Shown here: positions 33,177 through 43,695 of the stretch, piece after piece | Position numbering within the stretch: the stretch's first letter is position 1 | Layout of the letters: every line of letters starts with the position of its first letter | Assembly (NCBI GenBank): GCA_001683735.1 | Contig: LUGG01000025.1 | Span: 496,001 to 560,000 of the forward strand | Reading direction: 5' to 3' | DNA: 64,000 nt | Source: Grifola frondosa | Taxonomy: Eukaryota; Basidiomycota; Agaricomycetes; Polyporales; Grifolaceae | Translations under genes and position numbers: made by a program | The notes under the pieces: generated by a model | The model's input: only the letters and a program-made list of their open reading frames with translations | The model's database searches: none | Told to the model about the DNA's origin: nothing

Positions 33177-34287
33177 ATGTCGATTTCAAATATGATAAAT
33201 CTTTCAAAACAACAATCTAGTATTTGCCCCGCGTATGTAATCTTGCATTTTGATTTCTGTGCTGCGCTGATAACCTGTTTCGTCTGCAGCAACGGTCGTC
33301 AAACCGTTGGGGATGGGGCTTTCTCTACCGACATGACTCCTAGCGTCATCGCAGTGTGCCACATGGAAGGGACCAATTCCATGTACTATTACTCTACTAC
33401 GTTCTCTGGCGGGCCCGGGGTAAGTCATCGATCTTTCATAATTCACGAGATATGATTACTTACATCTGCTCGCATACAGTGGCGGTTTTGACATCCCCAC
33501 CGCAAAATGCCCTCCTGATAGAGGGTCGTCAGACTGGGTGACAGACAGTCTGGCGCCTGCCGCCGCCCCCTTCTCCTCGTCTCCATCGTCCGACACTTCG
33601 TCCACGCTATCATCGATCGGTTCAAACAGCTTCCCATCCTCTCTTACTTATCCGCCTACGCCTCCTCCGGAAACTGCCACCAGCCTTCCGCCTTCTCCGG
33701 AGTTCGCGCTCGCGCCTCTTCCGCCGGCGAGCGCCCCTCGCGCCATCGTCGGCAAAAGCCAATACCTGTCTCCGCAACTGGCAACCCCACCTCTCACTCC
33801 GGACGACACAGAGGAGGGCGACGGTAGCCTTGCTTCCATCAGTGCGAAGCAGTCTCGTGCCGCACTCGACTTCTTGTCCGTGCTCTTCCCGCGGAATGCG
33901 CTCGGTGCATTGCCGTACGCTAAAAGTGTTTCCATCGCTGCATCGGACCTCGGCGTGGTGTTCGATGGCGTCGTACTTGAGCTGCCCGGCACTCCGAAGA
34001 CGTTGTACGTTGACGGCAAGAGCGCGGCGCATGTTAATCTGCGCGAGAGGTGAGCTGACTCAGTGTATTTCGTTACGTGGTGCTGATGGTTTTCTTCAAG
34101 TATCGTTGCTCTCTTAGATTTGGCAGATGAGCGCCTGCAGTGCTGTGCATTGGTCATCGCGCTGGAGAGGTCGTCCCCGGCGCTCAGTGAGGTCCTTCAC
34201 TCGCTCATGTATGTTGGAGGAACAGTTGTCACTAAACCGCCGTTCGACGTTGATCCGGCGTACGTCCTCGTGGGCTTGGAGATCTAG
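33177..34287 (+). CDS. OAZ1: Ornithine decarboxylase antizyme, +1 programmed frameshift
   Basis: Antizyme binds ornithine decarboxylase and sends it to the proteasome; polyamines raise antizyme by promoting +1 frameshifting. ORF1 comes from exons 33177-33232, 33290-33419 and the start of exon 3, about 65 codons ending FSGGPGWRF then TGA (33489-33491). Reading +1 from GAC at 33490 gives 248 more residues through exon 3 (to 34049) and exon 4 (34101-34287). ORF2 has DIPTAKCPPDRGSSDW, a Ser/Pro-rich middle, VSIAASDLGVVFDGVVLELP, and the conserved antizyme domain: SIVALLDLADERLQC, VIALERSSPALSEVLHSLMY, DVDPAYVLVGLEI. Total length is about 313 residues. The assignment rests on the C-terminal domain and the conserved ORF1 phrase MEGTNSMYYYSTTFSGGPG. 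Confidence 0.92.
33486..33492 (+). promoter_or_regulatory. +1 ribosomal frameshift site UUU-UGA-C
   Basis: In the ORF1 frame the codons are TGG CGG TTT TGA C. Slipping one base at TTT reads GAC next and enters ORF2 without another stop. UCC-UGA is the commonest antizyme site; UUU-UGA is a known variant in other lineages. The site lies only six bases after the exon 2/exon 3 junction. Confidence 0.85.
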
Positions 34288-34738
34288 TTCGTCCAAGGTA
34301 GGTTCGTGTGAACAGTAGTGTTGGGGTTGGGATTCCGTTCATCCGATTTATGTACTGTGTGTGACCTGTTGCAGCGACATCTAGCAATACAGGAGAATCT
34401 ATGCTTTTTATTTTCTGTTTCGATATTGGATATTTTTGTCAGTAAGATTTGTCGACCTCAATCTACGCAGAAGCGATGTCAGAGCGCTATAGCCGAGTGG
34501 CTGTGGCGCTGCCTGCCTCAAGTCTGCCTGTCGCTTGTCTTGTTCTTCCACCTGGTTGGACCCGTGCGGCTGCCTCATTATGTACACTTGGACGCTCTTC
34601 TGGATGTAAGATTTGACAGCAAGTATCTGATATAAGACCGAACTGTGCATCTTGTAATTGGGATTGTCCTCTCCACATCTGTTGCTCATTACTGGCCTGT
34701 TGCTGTCTACTGCGCTTTGCTTCTTACACATAAGAGCC
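34288..34738. other. Intergenic region
   Basis: The 3' flank of antizyme and promoter of the Smr gene. A perfect tRNA A-box-like string (TAGCCGAGTGG, 34490-34500) occurs, but no cloverleaf can be drawn around it. Confidence 0.4.
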
Positions 34739-35850
34739 ATGGGTCTATTTGTCGATATCCTCAATGCGGTAGTCAACTTCCTCTGTGCGAACACTCAAGA
34801 GCAGCCCCGACCCCCGCCCGCTCCAGATGGCAGAGTCCAGTACACACCACAGGTCTCCGAGCCCTCCGTTCCCTCATATCCCGTCACTCAGCAGCCTGTT
34901 TCCGCTCGGCCGCCTACACAGCCGCATAAGCCCCATCCTCATCACACGCCGTCTCCTGGGCCTCGTCGCCAGGCGAGTACTTATGTGGTTTCGCGCCCTC
35001 TACATGCTGCTGACGCGTGCGCCACGCGCAGGACGCAAACCAGATTAACCAGAACAATGAACACTACAAGGGCCTGCGTGCGCGCGCCAACGAGGAGGGC
35101 GACCAGATGGCACAGTGTTTCGAACAGGCCCATCAAGCGTATGCGGCGGGCGACGGTGCGCGCGCGAAGGAGCTCTCGAACGAGGGCAAGGCGCACCAAC
35201 GCGAGATGGAGCGCCTGAATGCCCAGGCGAGCGAGTGGATCTTCGTCGGTGAGTTCTAAAGGCTCTTCGGCGCGTTTTGGTTCATGACGCGTTGAATTAC
35301 CTGCGTCGGTACGCTTGGAAGAGAACAACAAGGTAAGTTGCCTCGGTGCTTGTTTCGAATTCGGAGCTGAGTATCACGCGACGTGCGCAGGACAGCCAGT
35401 CTGGGGAAATTGACCTGCACGGGTTATATGTCAAAGAAGCCATCACCTTCACAGAAAAGGCCATCCAGGAGGCTCGAGGACGTGGAGAGAGCAAGGTCCA
35501 TCTCATTGTTGGTGAGTCCAGTCCTCTGGCATCTGTACTCTCAATGTAACCACTATATGGCCTCGCTCAGGCAAAGGACTCCACTCCGCGAATGGCGTCG
35601 CGAAACTGAAGCCAGCGATCGAGGAGCTCATGCAAAAGTGAGTTGTATTAATTAATTATTGACCTTCGAATGGGGCTTGTTCCTGAAACGGACACCCAGA
35701 CAAGGCCTCGTAGCAGAGCTGGACCAGAGCAATGGCGGCGTACTCATCGTCAACCTCGATGGCCAGCCAAGTGGCGAAGGCACGATCATGCGTCCGGACG
35801 ACATCGCGCGCGGCTTGGCGAACAAAGATGAGGGATGTCTTATAATGTGA
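34739..35850 (+). CDS. DUF1771-Smr domain protein
   Basis: Six exons (34739-34972, 35032-35248, 35322-35332, 35391-35511, 35571-35637, 35700-35850) give 266 residues in frame. A Pro/His-rich N-terminus precedes a helical DUF1771 region (QNNEHYKGLRARANEEGDQM to AHQREMERLNAQASEWIFVE). The Smr domain follows (GEIDLHGLYVKEAITFTEKA, VHLIVGKGLHSANG, LKPAIEELMQK, NGGVLIVNLDG). Smr domains bind or cleave nucleic acids; the DLHG and GKGLHS motifs are the likely active surface. The yeast relative is the cytoplasmic YPL199C. The first intron uses a GC donor (CAG/GCGAGT) and exon 3 is an 11-nt microexon coding ENNK. Confidence 0.9.
35322..35332 (+). other. 11-nt microexon in the Smr gene
   Basis: Eleven bases between ...CTTGGAAG and GTAAGT complete Glu and give Asn-Asn-Lys, joining WIFV to DSQSGEIDLHG. 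Frame is lost if it is skipped. Confidence 0.7.
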
Positions 35851-36243
35851 TCCTGATGTCCGTCGAGCAATGTATCGAGTCTGCTCGATTTTTCTTGTGC
35901 AGATACATATACCGTCATTGTACTATACCTATATGAATGTGGCTAAGTCATTTCGATGTTTTGCCATTCTCGTATTTCGTGAAGATGCATCCAGGGAATT
36001 TGAATGTTATGAATTTGTTCAAATCAGGAAAGTCCCCGAACCACTGCCGAGGTCGCTGACTTTCCGTCGGTCTGTCACCGAGTTCTGGCGATGACTCCCT
36101 CGCTCAGCCTTCGTAATAGTTTTCGGAAATGGCATACCTGCTCGATCATAAAAGGCGATATCAGGACGTACAGTACTCGCCACCCTACGACCTTCAACTT
36201 TCCCCCGTATCCCCCATTCTCGCGTAATCTGCAACGACGAACG
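35851..36243. other. Intergenic region
   Basis: Promoter region of the YCII gene. An in-frame ATG at 36091 would extend that protein by 51 residues rich in Arg and Ser, so part of this stretch may encode a mitochondrial presequence. Confidence 0.4.
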
Positions 36244-36712
36244 ATGTCTTCAGCACCCAATCCTTCATTGCCGACGCTGCACAAATTTGTGGTCTATGCG
36301 CCTGACATGTCTGATGCTGGTGCGCTGCAGCGCCGCCTCTCTGTGCGCCCTGTGCATATCGAGAGGGCCGGAGGACTTGGCGAGGAGGGTTTCATCAGTG
36401 TGTATTTCATCTGTCACAGCCTTCAATGACCAGTCATTGAACGGTACACAGAACTTGGGGGTGCATTATTGACCCCGGACTCGATTGCCTCGCCGACGGC
36501 TGAGAAGAAGATGGTCGGGTCGCTCTTCATCTGTGAGGCTGACAGTCTCGAGACCGTGAAGAAAATTATGGAGGAGGATGTCTACTATAAGGAGAATGTG
36601 GTGAGTGCACTCTTCTATGACGTGCATAATTGTGATTCGTGAGCTCCGAGTATAGTGGGACAAAGAGAAATTGGTTATTCTTCCATTCGCACCCGCAATC
36701 ATCAAGCTGTAA
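36244..36712 (+). CDS. YCII-related domain protein
   Basis: Three exons (36244-36397, 36452-36600, 36656-36712) give 119 residues: KFVVYAPDMSDAGALQRRLS, VRPVHIERAGGLGEEGFIKL, GGALLTPDSIASPTAEKKMV, GSLFICEADSLETVKKIMEE, DVYYKENVWDKEKLVILPF. This is the YCII fold, with the conserved His of the R..H pair present in VRPVHIE. Family members are small dimeric ferredoxin-like proteins, some with weak dioxygenase or hydrolase activity; function in fungi is not established. The longer start at 36091 would add a basic leader that could target mitochondria. Confidence 0.88.
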
Positions 36713-37361
36713 TATGATGACAGAGCTGTGTGTGCTCAACTACCAGGAAAGATCCCCGTGTTACGTTCACAATTTCTATGATATGAGGCGCGCCATGACT
36801 GTTTGAACTGTTCAAAAACAAGGTAAGTATACGCTGCGCATCATGCTGTGTGGGTCCATGTAGGTCCGCTCGGAATGATGGATCTGTATGGATCCGGTTA
36901 CCAGAGCGACACAGCGATGCATTTATGAAGGTCGCCGTTTTTGTTATATTTGATCAGATGACATGCTGATATTTGCCATAGATCATGTTTCAAGTTAATC
37001 GAGCACTCAATTCGCCGCAGGCTGTGGATCTATGCAACTGAATTTCGAATGCCATGAAGAGACCACATTGAACTCGTGTGAACGGGGAGAGCTCTGGCTC
37101 AGTTGAATCTACGGTGCTCCCGATTTTTTTGTTTACGATCGCAACGCGTTCCGTACAGGACCGCCCGAGATGCAAATATCCACATTAATTGTGCGCACTC
37201 GTCTGTTTCCATTCTATGCTAACGAAGCTGGATCGATCTTGCAGCCTGCTCCGTAGACCCGAAGTGGCACATGCAGCATAAAATGGATTCTACACATGAG
37301 ACCTCTCACATTCCTTCCCCGCTCGCCCAACACATCACAATTCCCAAATTTTGCAGCTGCA
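36713..37361. other. Intergenic region
   Basis: No gene seen. A likely 5'-UTR intron acceptor (TTTTGCAG) lies just before the next start codon. Confidence 0.4.
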
Positions 37362-37718
37362 ATGTGCGAATGGGAGCTGGCATACGAACTGTACACTGGA
37401 TGCAATCACTTCCGTCTTCCAGAAGAACCGGGGACCGTAAGTCCTATCTTAACACTGTGTTCGTCGTTCTCACCGTGCTGTGGCATATTTTTAGTTCAAG
37501 CCCTGCGATTCCGACGACTGCCCATATAAGCGCGAGCACTCGTGCCTTCATCCACGTCTTCCTTGCAGCTGTTCAAGTTGTACCCATGGGTAAGTTTTTG
37601 GACCCTTCGATGTTTATCCAATTAAAAACTGTGTCCCAGATTTCAACAGAGATGGGTGCCGTCGCGTATTGCGCGTCTCTGCAATACGTGCATGTGGTTA
37701 TCCTGGAAACAACAGTGA
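37362..37718 (+). CDS. Small Cys-rich basidiomycete protein 1
   Basis: Three exons: MCEWELAYELYTGCNHFRL then PEEPGT (37362-37436), FKPCDSDDCPYKREHSCLHP with RLPCSCSSCTHG (from 37495), then FQQRWVPSRIARLCNTCMWL ending at TGA 37716-37718. The Cys/His spacing (start CEWELAYELYTGCNHF, middle CxxxxC...C, final CxxC) follows a pattern of short intron-rich proteins that are numerous in mushroom genomes. No signal peptide is present, so it is probably intracellular and may bind zinc (inference). Function unknown. Confidence 0.6.
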
Positions 37719-38162
37719 CCATCTGGGACCTTATGTACCTAGTCTATATATGAAAACACCTCGCGCTTTCATGGTGCCACAATGAATGCAGTGCTCATCA
37801 AGTCTTCCTCGGGTGGCTTCATCGGCTGAAGAGCTGAAAGGTGGCGTAATGAGTTGATGGAGTGTTATTGGGTCTGCCACGCCGTGTCTCGATGTGCTGA
37901 TGCTTCTGGATTCCCATAGAGATCAGCTCAACGATATTGTGGCCCTGCATCCTCGGAGCCCAATTAATCGTGGTGCTATGTTATCTATCGCGATTTCCGG
38001 AACCGTGAATCGCAAGATGCGGTTTCCGACATGGCCTTCCAACCGCCGAAAGCGGTAACAACGCCACAGATAGTAGGGTATAATCGAAGTGCATTTTGCC
38101 ATTTATACTCATCCTTTATACTCATCCTCTTTCACTTTCCTTGTTCCGCAGCATCCGACTCT

Positions 38163-38553
38163 ATGTGCTGCGAAGTGCGAACGTGTAAGTTGTTCCTTGG
38201 ATGCTCGCACAGCGGCAGCCTTACCCCTGAACAACAGGTGGTCGGTTGCCCAAGACAGACACCTGCTCATACATCTGCCTCACTGACAATGGTGTGTACA
38301 TTTGCAGTTCGACTGCTGGAGTCGCGTGTGCATGCTCAGTTGTGAGCACCGTCCTCACGAGAGGAATTTCTGCGACTGCATCTCTCTGTGAGTCCAGAAC
38401 GGTTCCTGTCTCTGACTCATGCCCAGTGCTGAGCTGTTAAGCTCTAGGCCAGAGACATCATGGATCCATTTGCCCACGGAGGGTCTTTGCAGCCGCTGCA
38501 AGACGGTGCAGAACACGAATGTATCGAGGGCGATGATGAGGTCTTCCGTGTGA
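38163..38553 (+). CDS. Small Cys-rich basidiomycete protein 2
   Basis: The proposed exons give MCCEVRTCKLFLGCSHSGSL, TPEQQ, then FDCWSRVCMLSCEHRPHERN, FCDCISL, then AELLSSRPETSWIHLPTEGL, CSRCKTVQ, ending at 38551. The layout matches protein 1: Met-Cys start, GCSH near residue 15, a Cys pair region, final CSRC. If the last intron (GTGAGT...GCCCAG) is not used, it stops at 38389. It lies 450 bases after protein 1, so the two are probably tandem relatives that have diverged. Function unknown. Confidence 0.5.
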
Positions 38554-39109
38554 ATTTCTCCGCTGATTGGACTGTGTTCCGACTGCAGTTCTGTGCATTC
38601 GGTGTGTCTGGTCTTTATATGCTGCTCATGTACTTATTTATTTCTACCTGATGTCAAATTCATGGATATAGCGTGTTTGTGTATCGTCCAATTGAAATCT
38701 GGCATTAAAATGGAGACTATATTATAGGGCTAACAATAAATATGTGCAATCTGTGAAAGCATCATCGGGAATACCACTGCATACGCCTAGAGCAGACTCA
38801 AGTGGCCAGTCACGCAAGGCTGCTGTCGCACGACATCAAGGATAGTATGAGTGACTCGCCTGGCTTCGACTCTTGTCCAGGATGATGGAAGATCCCCTCA
38901 GCGTTCGTGAAGACCTCCAATGTCTCTCATAAGTGGCGGCCGACACCATGAGGGGGAACGAGAGCAGTGATATCTTTAATTTCAAATAAATAATGCTTGT
39001 ATAGATTCTCAAAAGCAATATTTGCTATGCTGTTGACGTTTCATTCTATGTTATCAAAGTCCACGTTCGTGTAAGGTAGCATAATCTAACTCGTTTCTCC
39101 TCGTCAACC
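38554..39109. other. Intergenic region
   Basis: Nothing gene-like is seen between the Cys-rich pair and the J-domain gene. Confidence 0.4.
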
Positions 39110-39881
39110 ATGGCGTCCAGCTTAAAGCCGGCCACCGGGTCTCTTGTCCATGTTTCTTCCCGTTCATTTATTTCGTTCCGTCGAGTATTCCTCCGCGCAG
39201 TATCTAGCAGTGCAAATCCATTCCCCTTCCCCACTACCGCCCACCCGACCCCTCACCAGATCTTCCACCTTCCCCAGAGCGCATCCAGAGACGACGTAAA
39301 AGCCCGATGTCTGTCTCAGCTTTCCCAATCATTCCCACCTTTCTGACTCAAGAACCTGCCAGACTATGACCTTGTCCGTATCTACCACCCCGACTCTCCA
39401 ATCAGCCGTGCCGTACCACCCGAGACTGCACATTCCCGCTTCCAGGCCATAAGCGCTGCGTACGCTGTTCTCTCCGGGAAGGCGAATGTGCAGGGCGGCG
39501 CCACCGACACGGGCGCAGATACTCCGCGTGCAAGCGACCTAAGCACGGCGATGTGGAAGGCACGCCAGCGAAAGCGCGCGGAGCTTGATGTCGGGGTCGA
39601 CGAACGGTGGAAGGAGCGCGCGCTGCTCGGTGCGGTCATTTTGGTGCGTATCTCTCGGATATATGTTCGTATATACATCTCACCGCCTACCGCCGCAGAC
39701 TATTGCGCTGTTCGTCTTCCAGACGTACTCGACACGTAGACAGGCATGGTCGGAGGCGGCAGAGCGTAGACACATATACCATCAGGGCGCGTCTACGCGA
39801 ACGAGCGAGAGGCGGCGTGCAGAAGAAGCAGACGACGCGCTCCGGCTCAAGCTCCCGGACACTTCTGCTCGCGAAAATTAG
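39110..39881 (+). CDS. J-domain (DnaJ-like) protein, probably mitochondrial
   Basis: Three exons (39110-39308, 39363-39643, 39699-39881) give 220 residues in frame. A basic N-terminus rich in Ser/Arg (SSRSFISFRRVFLRAVSSSA) looks like a mitochondrial presequence. The J domain follows: TPHQIFHLPQSASRDDVKAR, YYDLVRIYHPDSP with the HPD motif that stimulates Hsp70, and RFQAISAAYAVLSG. After KERALLGAVIL-TIALFVFQTY, a single hydrophobic stretch suggests a membrane anchor, followed by a charged tail. It probably acts as a co-chaperone for mitochondrial Hsp70. Confidence 0.88.
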
Positions 39882-40888
39882 GTATCGTGGATCACGCTCT
39901 CCTGCAACTGGTGCAGTCTGGCGGTGGAGACTTACCCGCGGTACTCCAGAGATACTTTGCTGGTAATGTCTCTCGTACTCACGAGCACGCTGATCTGCGC
40001 ACGCACATACAGGCGCTCTGGATGTCAGCCTATGGTAGTTCGGCACACAGAGCTCAAGACCTAGACCAGTGCTTAATGTAATGGCGAAAATCTTGTTATT
40101 ATCATTCTCCCAGCAAGTTGGTGTCCCGTCTATCACACCCACTACATTTCAAAGCGGGCCCGCATGTCTTTCCAGGCCCATCCCTTAGCGTCGCATGTTA
40201 TACCTAAATAATACATGCTGTGCGTTCATTGATTCAATTAATGGTAGCTGAAGATATGGGCCATTGCCAATGGAGATACTGATGGGTCTTGATCTTGAAT
40301 ATTCATTTGCACCAGATGGAATTTCACTTGTGGCGAATCTCACAGAGGACTGAACAAGTCTCATCGTGAAAGGAACATGGACCTCGATGTGGGAACATGG
40401 CGGCGGTCACGAACAAGTGCTCGAATAGCGATCCAAGATTCACTCCCTACGCTAGTCGTCAATTACACTGGGCACACAAACACTTGCAATATTGCCTGTT
40501 AGTAAGCCACGGCTCACAGGCTAGCTTCCAGGACCATCACCCTAATCGGTGTCTCAATTGAACAAGCGGGCGATATACATATACAGATATATATATATGC
40601 GGCAACACTGTCGACAAAACACGGAACAGGCGACACTGATAAGTTCTCATTCCTCTGATTCGCTTGCCCCGTCGCTCTCGACACCTTGCATAGGTCGCCA
40701 CGACTGGCTGAAACCACCACTGCACACTGATACTATTTTATCGTCGCTATCGCAGCGGCTCCAATATTCAGTTGGTATCATTAAAGTATCGTCTACCTAT
40801 TGCTTACGCGGTTGTAGGTGTGCGGGTATGCGTATCGTAATGATCCCTATCCCCTCCCAAACATAGGCAACCCACTTGACGTCAAGTG
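39882..40888. other. Intergenic region between convergent genes
   Basis: This holds 3' ends of the J-domain and transporter genes. A short AT dinucleotide run (TATATATATA) lies at about 40587-40598. No gene is recognised. Confidence 0.4.
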
Positions 40889-43138
40889 TTACACAAGCAT
40901 GCCTGCAATACCCGCGGCCTGCATCGTGCTACAGCCCGACGCAGGTGGGTCAGATCGAAGGCGAGGAAGAGAAATAAGAAGAGCAACGCACGAAATGAAA
41001 CCGCATATCATGGCGGAGGCAGCGATGCGCGCGATGATCTTCGCGCGGGACGGTGCGAGCGCGCTGAGCACGCCGACCTGGATGCCGAGCGAGCCCAGGT
41101 TCGCGAATCCGCAGAGTGCATACGAGGCGATCGTGTATGCGCGCGGGATAGCGGGTTATCGCTCGCCTTGATCGCCTGCAGGTCTGTACTTGCATAGTTA
41201 GACACAGACATGGAGCAGAGAAAGAGGGCGCGCACCGGTGTAGCCGACGAACTCGTTCGCGACGAGTTTGGTGGCGAGGAGCTCTGCAACGCGGAGGATT
41301 TCGCCGCGTGGGACGCCCATAAAGAACGTGACGGGGTAGAAGACATAGCGCAGGATGAGCTGCAGCGTGAGCGCGTGGATCCCGAAGCCCTTTCCGATCC
41401 ACGTCAGCAGCCCGTTGATTGTCGCGACGAGCGACACGACCGTCAGCACGTTCGTCCTGCTCGTCCAGTCAGTTCTGCCACACAAGAAGCTGGAGAGGGG
41501 CGCACAGGATCTGGCCAGCGACAATGAGCCCAAAGAACCGCCCCCTTGCTGAACGCGTGCAGTGCGTTCGCGGGTCGGTGCCTGTCGTCCTCCTGCCCAC
41601 GGTCGACGGTGACGCGCCCGCGCGTGACGGGCTCGTCCACCTCCGGTATGCGCATCTTGCTGATCGCGATCGACGCGGGGATGCTCATCACGGATGCCGT
41701 GATCAGGTTCTGCGCGGGTACGCCGAGTCCGATGTATGCGCTCAGCACCGAGCCTGCGATCGTCGAGAACCCTGTGCGGTGTCGTTAGTGACAGGACGGT
41801 GGCGGATGCTTAATACGCACCTGAGGTCATTGTGAGGTGCAGCTCGGACTCGGTCATTAGATCGACGTAGGGCGCACGAGGCAGGCGGACTCGCCCTGCC
41901 CGATGAAGGGCGAGGCGGCGGCTACGACTGCCTCCGCACCGGAGATGTCCATGATCTTGAAGAATAGCCACGCGCTGCAAAATGAGATGTCACAAAATAC
42001 AACGTATGGCTGGATAAGGGAATACGCACAAGCTCCTGATGAGCCATTGCATGAGCCCAAGGTAGTACATCATCTGTATGAAGGCGACGAAGAATATAAT
42101 GCTGGCTAGCTGCGGTTCGAGACACTTGTCAGAGTCTGCCAGCCACGAGTAGCGAAATGATCTCGGACACACCGTATTAACGAAGAACCAGTGTTTACCG
42201 ATGGTTTCTGCGTCGAAAAAGAATTCAGCACCTTGGAGTGCTTGCGCCAAAAAATCCGACGCGAGAATTGCTATCCACTTGAAAATGGAGAAACCGGCAC
42301 CAGATTTGAGCACGAACATAGCGATGGCTTGCTGGATGAACAGGCCAACAATAACGGTAGGCCTCCAATTCGCCATCAGCACTTTCGAAAGCCTCATTGT
42401 ACATTCATTACTACTCACCAGGGAATGTGGGAACGATGAGCCGAGGTCGCCCAGAAGCAGAACTGGAAGACGAATAACCCAAGGACGGAGATGGCACGGT
42501 CACCATAACTGGTATTCTACATGAAGAGGTATATCAACATTCTTTGGAAAGCGAACAAGTAAGAAGGAATCGAACATCGGCGAGTGGGAAGCCAAAGGCA
42601 GAGCCGAAGACGATGCCCAGCAGCGCGAGCCAGCCCAAAGTGAGCCTGGTGTGTCTGGGCAACTTGAACCACGGTGTCTGCACAACGGGGATCCAGATGG
42701 CGCCAACGGGGCGGGTGATGACTGAGTTGGGAATGAACCGGAATGCGATGACACTACCGCGAAAATCATGTTTAATTCAGCGAATATGTTTCTTTAATGA
42801 AGACTTACATGATGAAAAACCATGCCCAAAATGTTTGAACTATCCTTCAAACAACAAGAGATCAGTCAACAGGTCTAGTGATCGAACAATGATCGAGCTC
42901 ACCACCTATGGCGGGTCGCCTTCAAAACCGTCGCGCTGATCCACCAACCAAGAATCACGCTCGCGAGCGTGATGAGGATGAGGGGGCGGTACTTGCGATA
43001 TAGCCGGTTGAGCGAAGACGGCTCGTCCTCAGTCTCTTCCTTGTCATGCGGAAGTTTCTCTTTAACCTGAGCCTCGGTATCGGTGTTTTTCACGATAGAC
43101 GAATCAGAGTGGGAGATCTTATGCTCGACTTGCTCCAT
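40889..43138 (-). CDS. CNT-family nucleoside transporter, three frame breaks
   Basis: Joined exons read as a concentrative nucleoside transporter (SLC28/NupC family), importing nucleosides with H+ or Na+ across the plasma membrane. Order: acidic N-terminus ([20 protein letters not shown]), first membrane helix ([15 protein letters not shown]), [160 protein letters not shown], and AAGIAGMLV. Three single-base frame breaks interrupt it: about 41870 (after ACLVRP), about 41535 (before [10 protein letters not shown]), and about 41145 (NPLS/RAYT, in a C run). Two are in homopolymers, so base errors are as likely as gene decay. Confidence 0.85.
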
Positions 43139-43695
43139 GGTAAGCGGGATCGTGATGAGTAGTTTAAGCACGAGCTGGAAGGGTCAGGGGGAGCGGGGCG
43201 CGGGGCACACGACCACGGCGAACAAGCCATTGCGAGGAGGGTTAGAGACTGATATACGTTTGCCGTTGGCGCGGATGGACCATGCGGTACATTAAAATCT
43301 CTACAGACAGTTCGGCCCCACGGTGCCTGGGCTGCGATAAACCGCTCACAGATAAGAATATCCTCGGCGATATATTCCTTACCCGTCCCATATATGCATA
43401 TGTGGCAACAACTTGGCCTTGAAAGTCCCTTCAGGTCGGAGCCTCGTGCTTTCAATTCGAGTTTTCCAAAGGTCGGCCAACTGCGTAGAGCTTGGCGTTA
43501 TCAGCAGGCCTTGCATGTCAGATGCAGGGCTATCGCAAACACCGGTAGTAAGTCTAGTCTAAGACAGTAATAGAACCGTGGTAATTTGAACCGCAGAGCG
43601 CGGCGTTCTATGGTACATGTCATCTCCCTCCGTGATCAAGAAACATATCAATACACGTATCTCCCGAAGTACCCGACAGCACTGCCTCCTGATAA

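Noticed and set aside
34490..34560. tRNA-like A box (TAGCCGAGTGG) followed by a weak B-box-like GGTTGGACC
   Set aside because: No acceptor, anticodon or T stems can be paired around it; probably chance.
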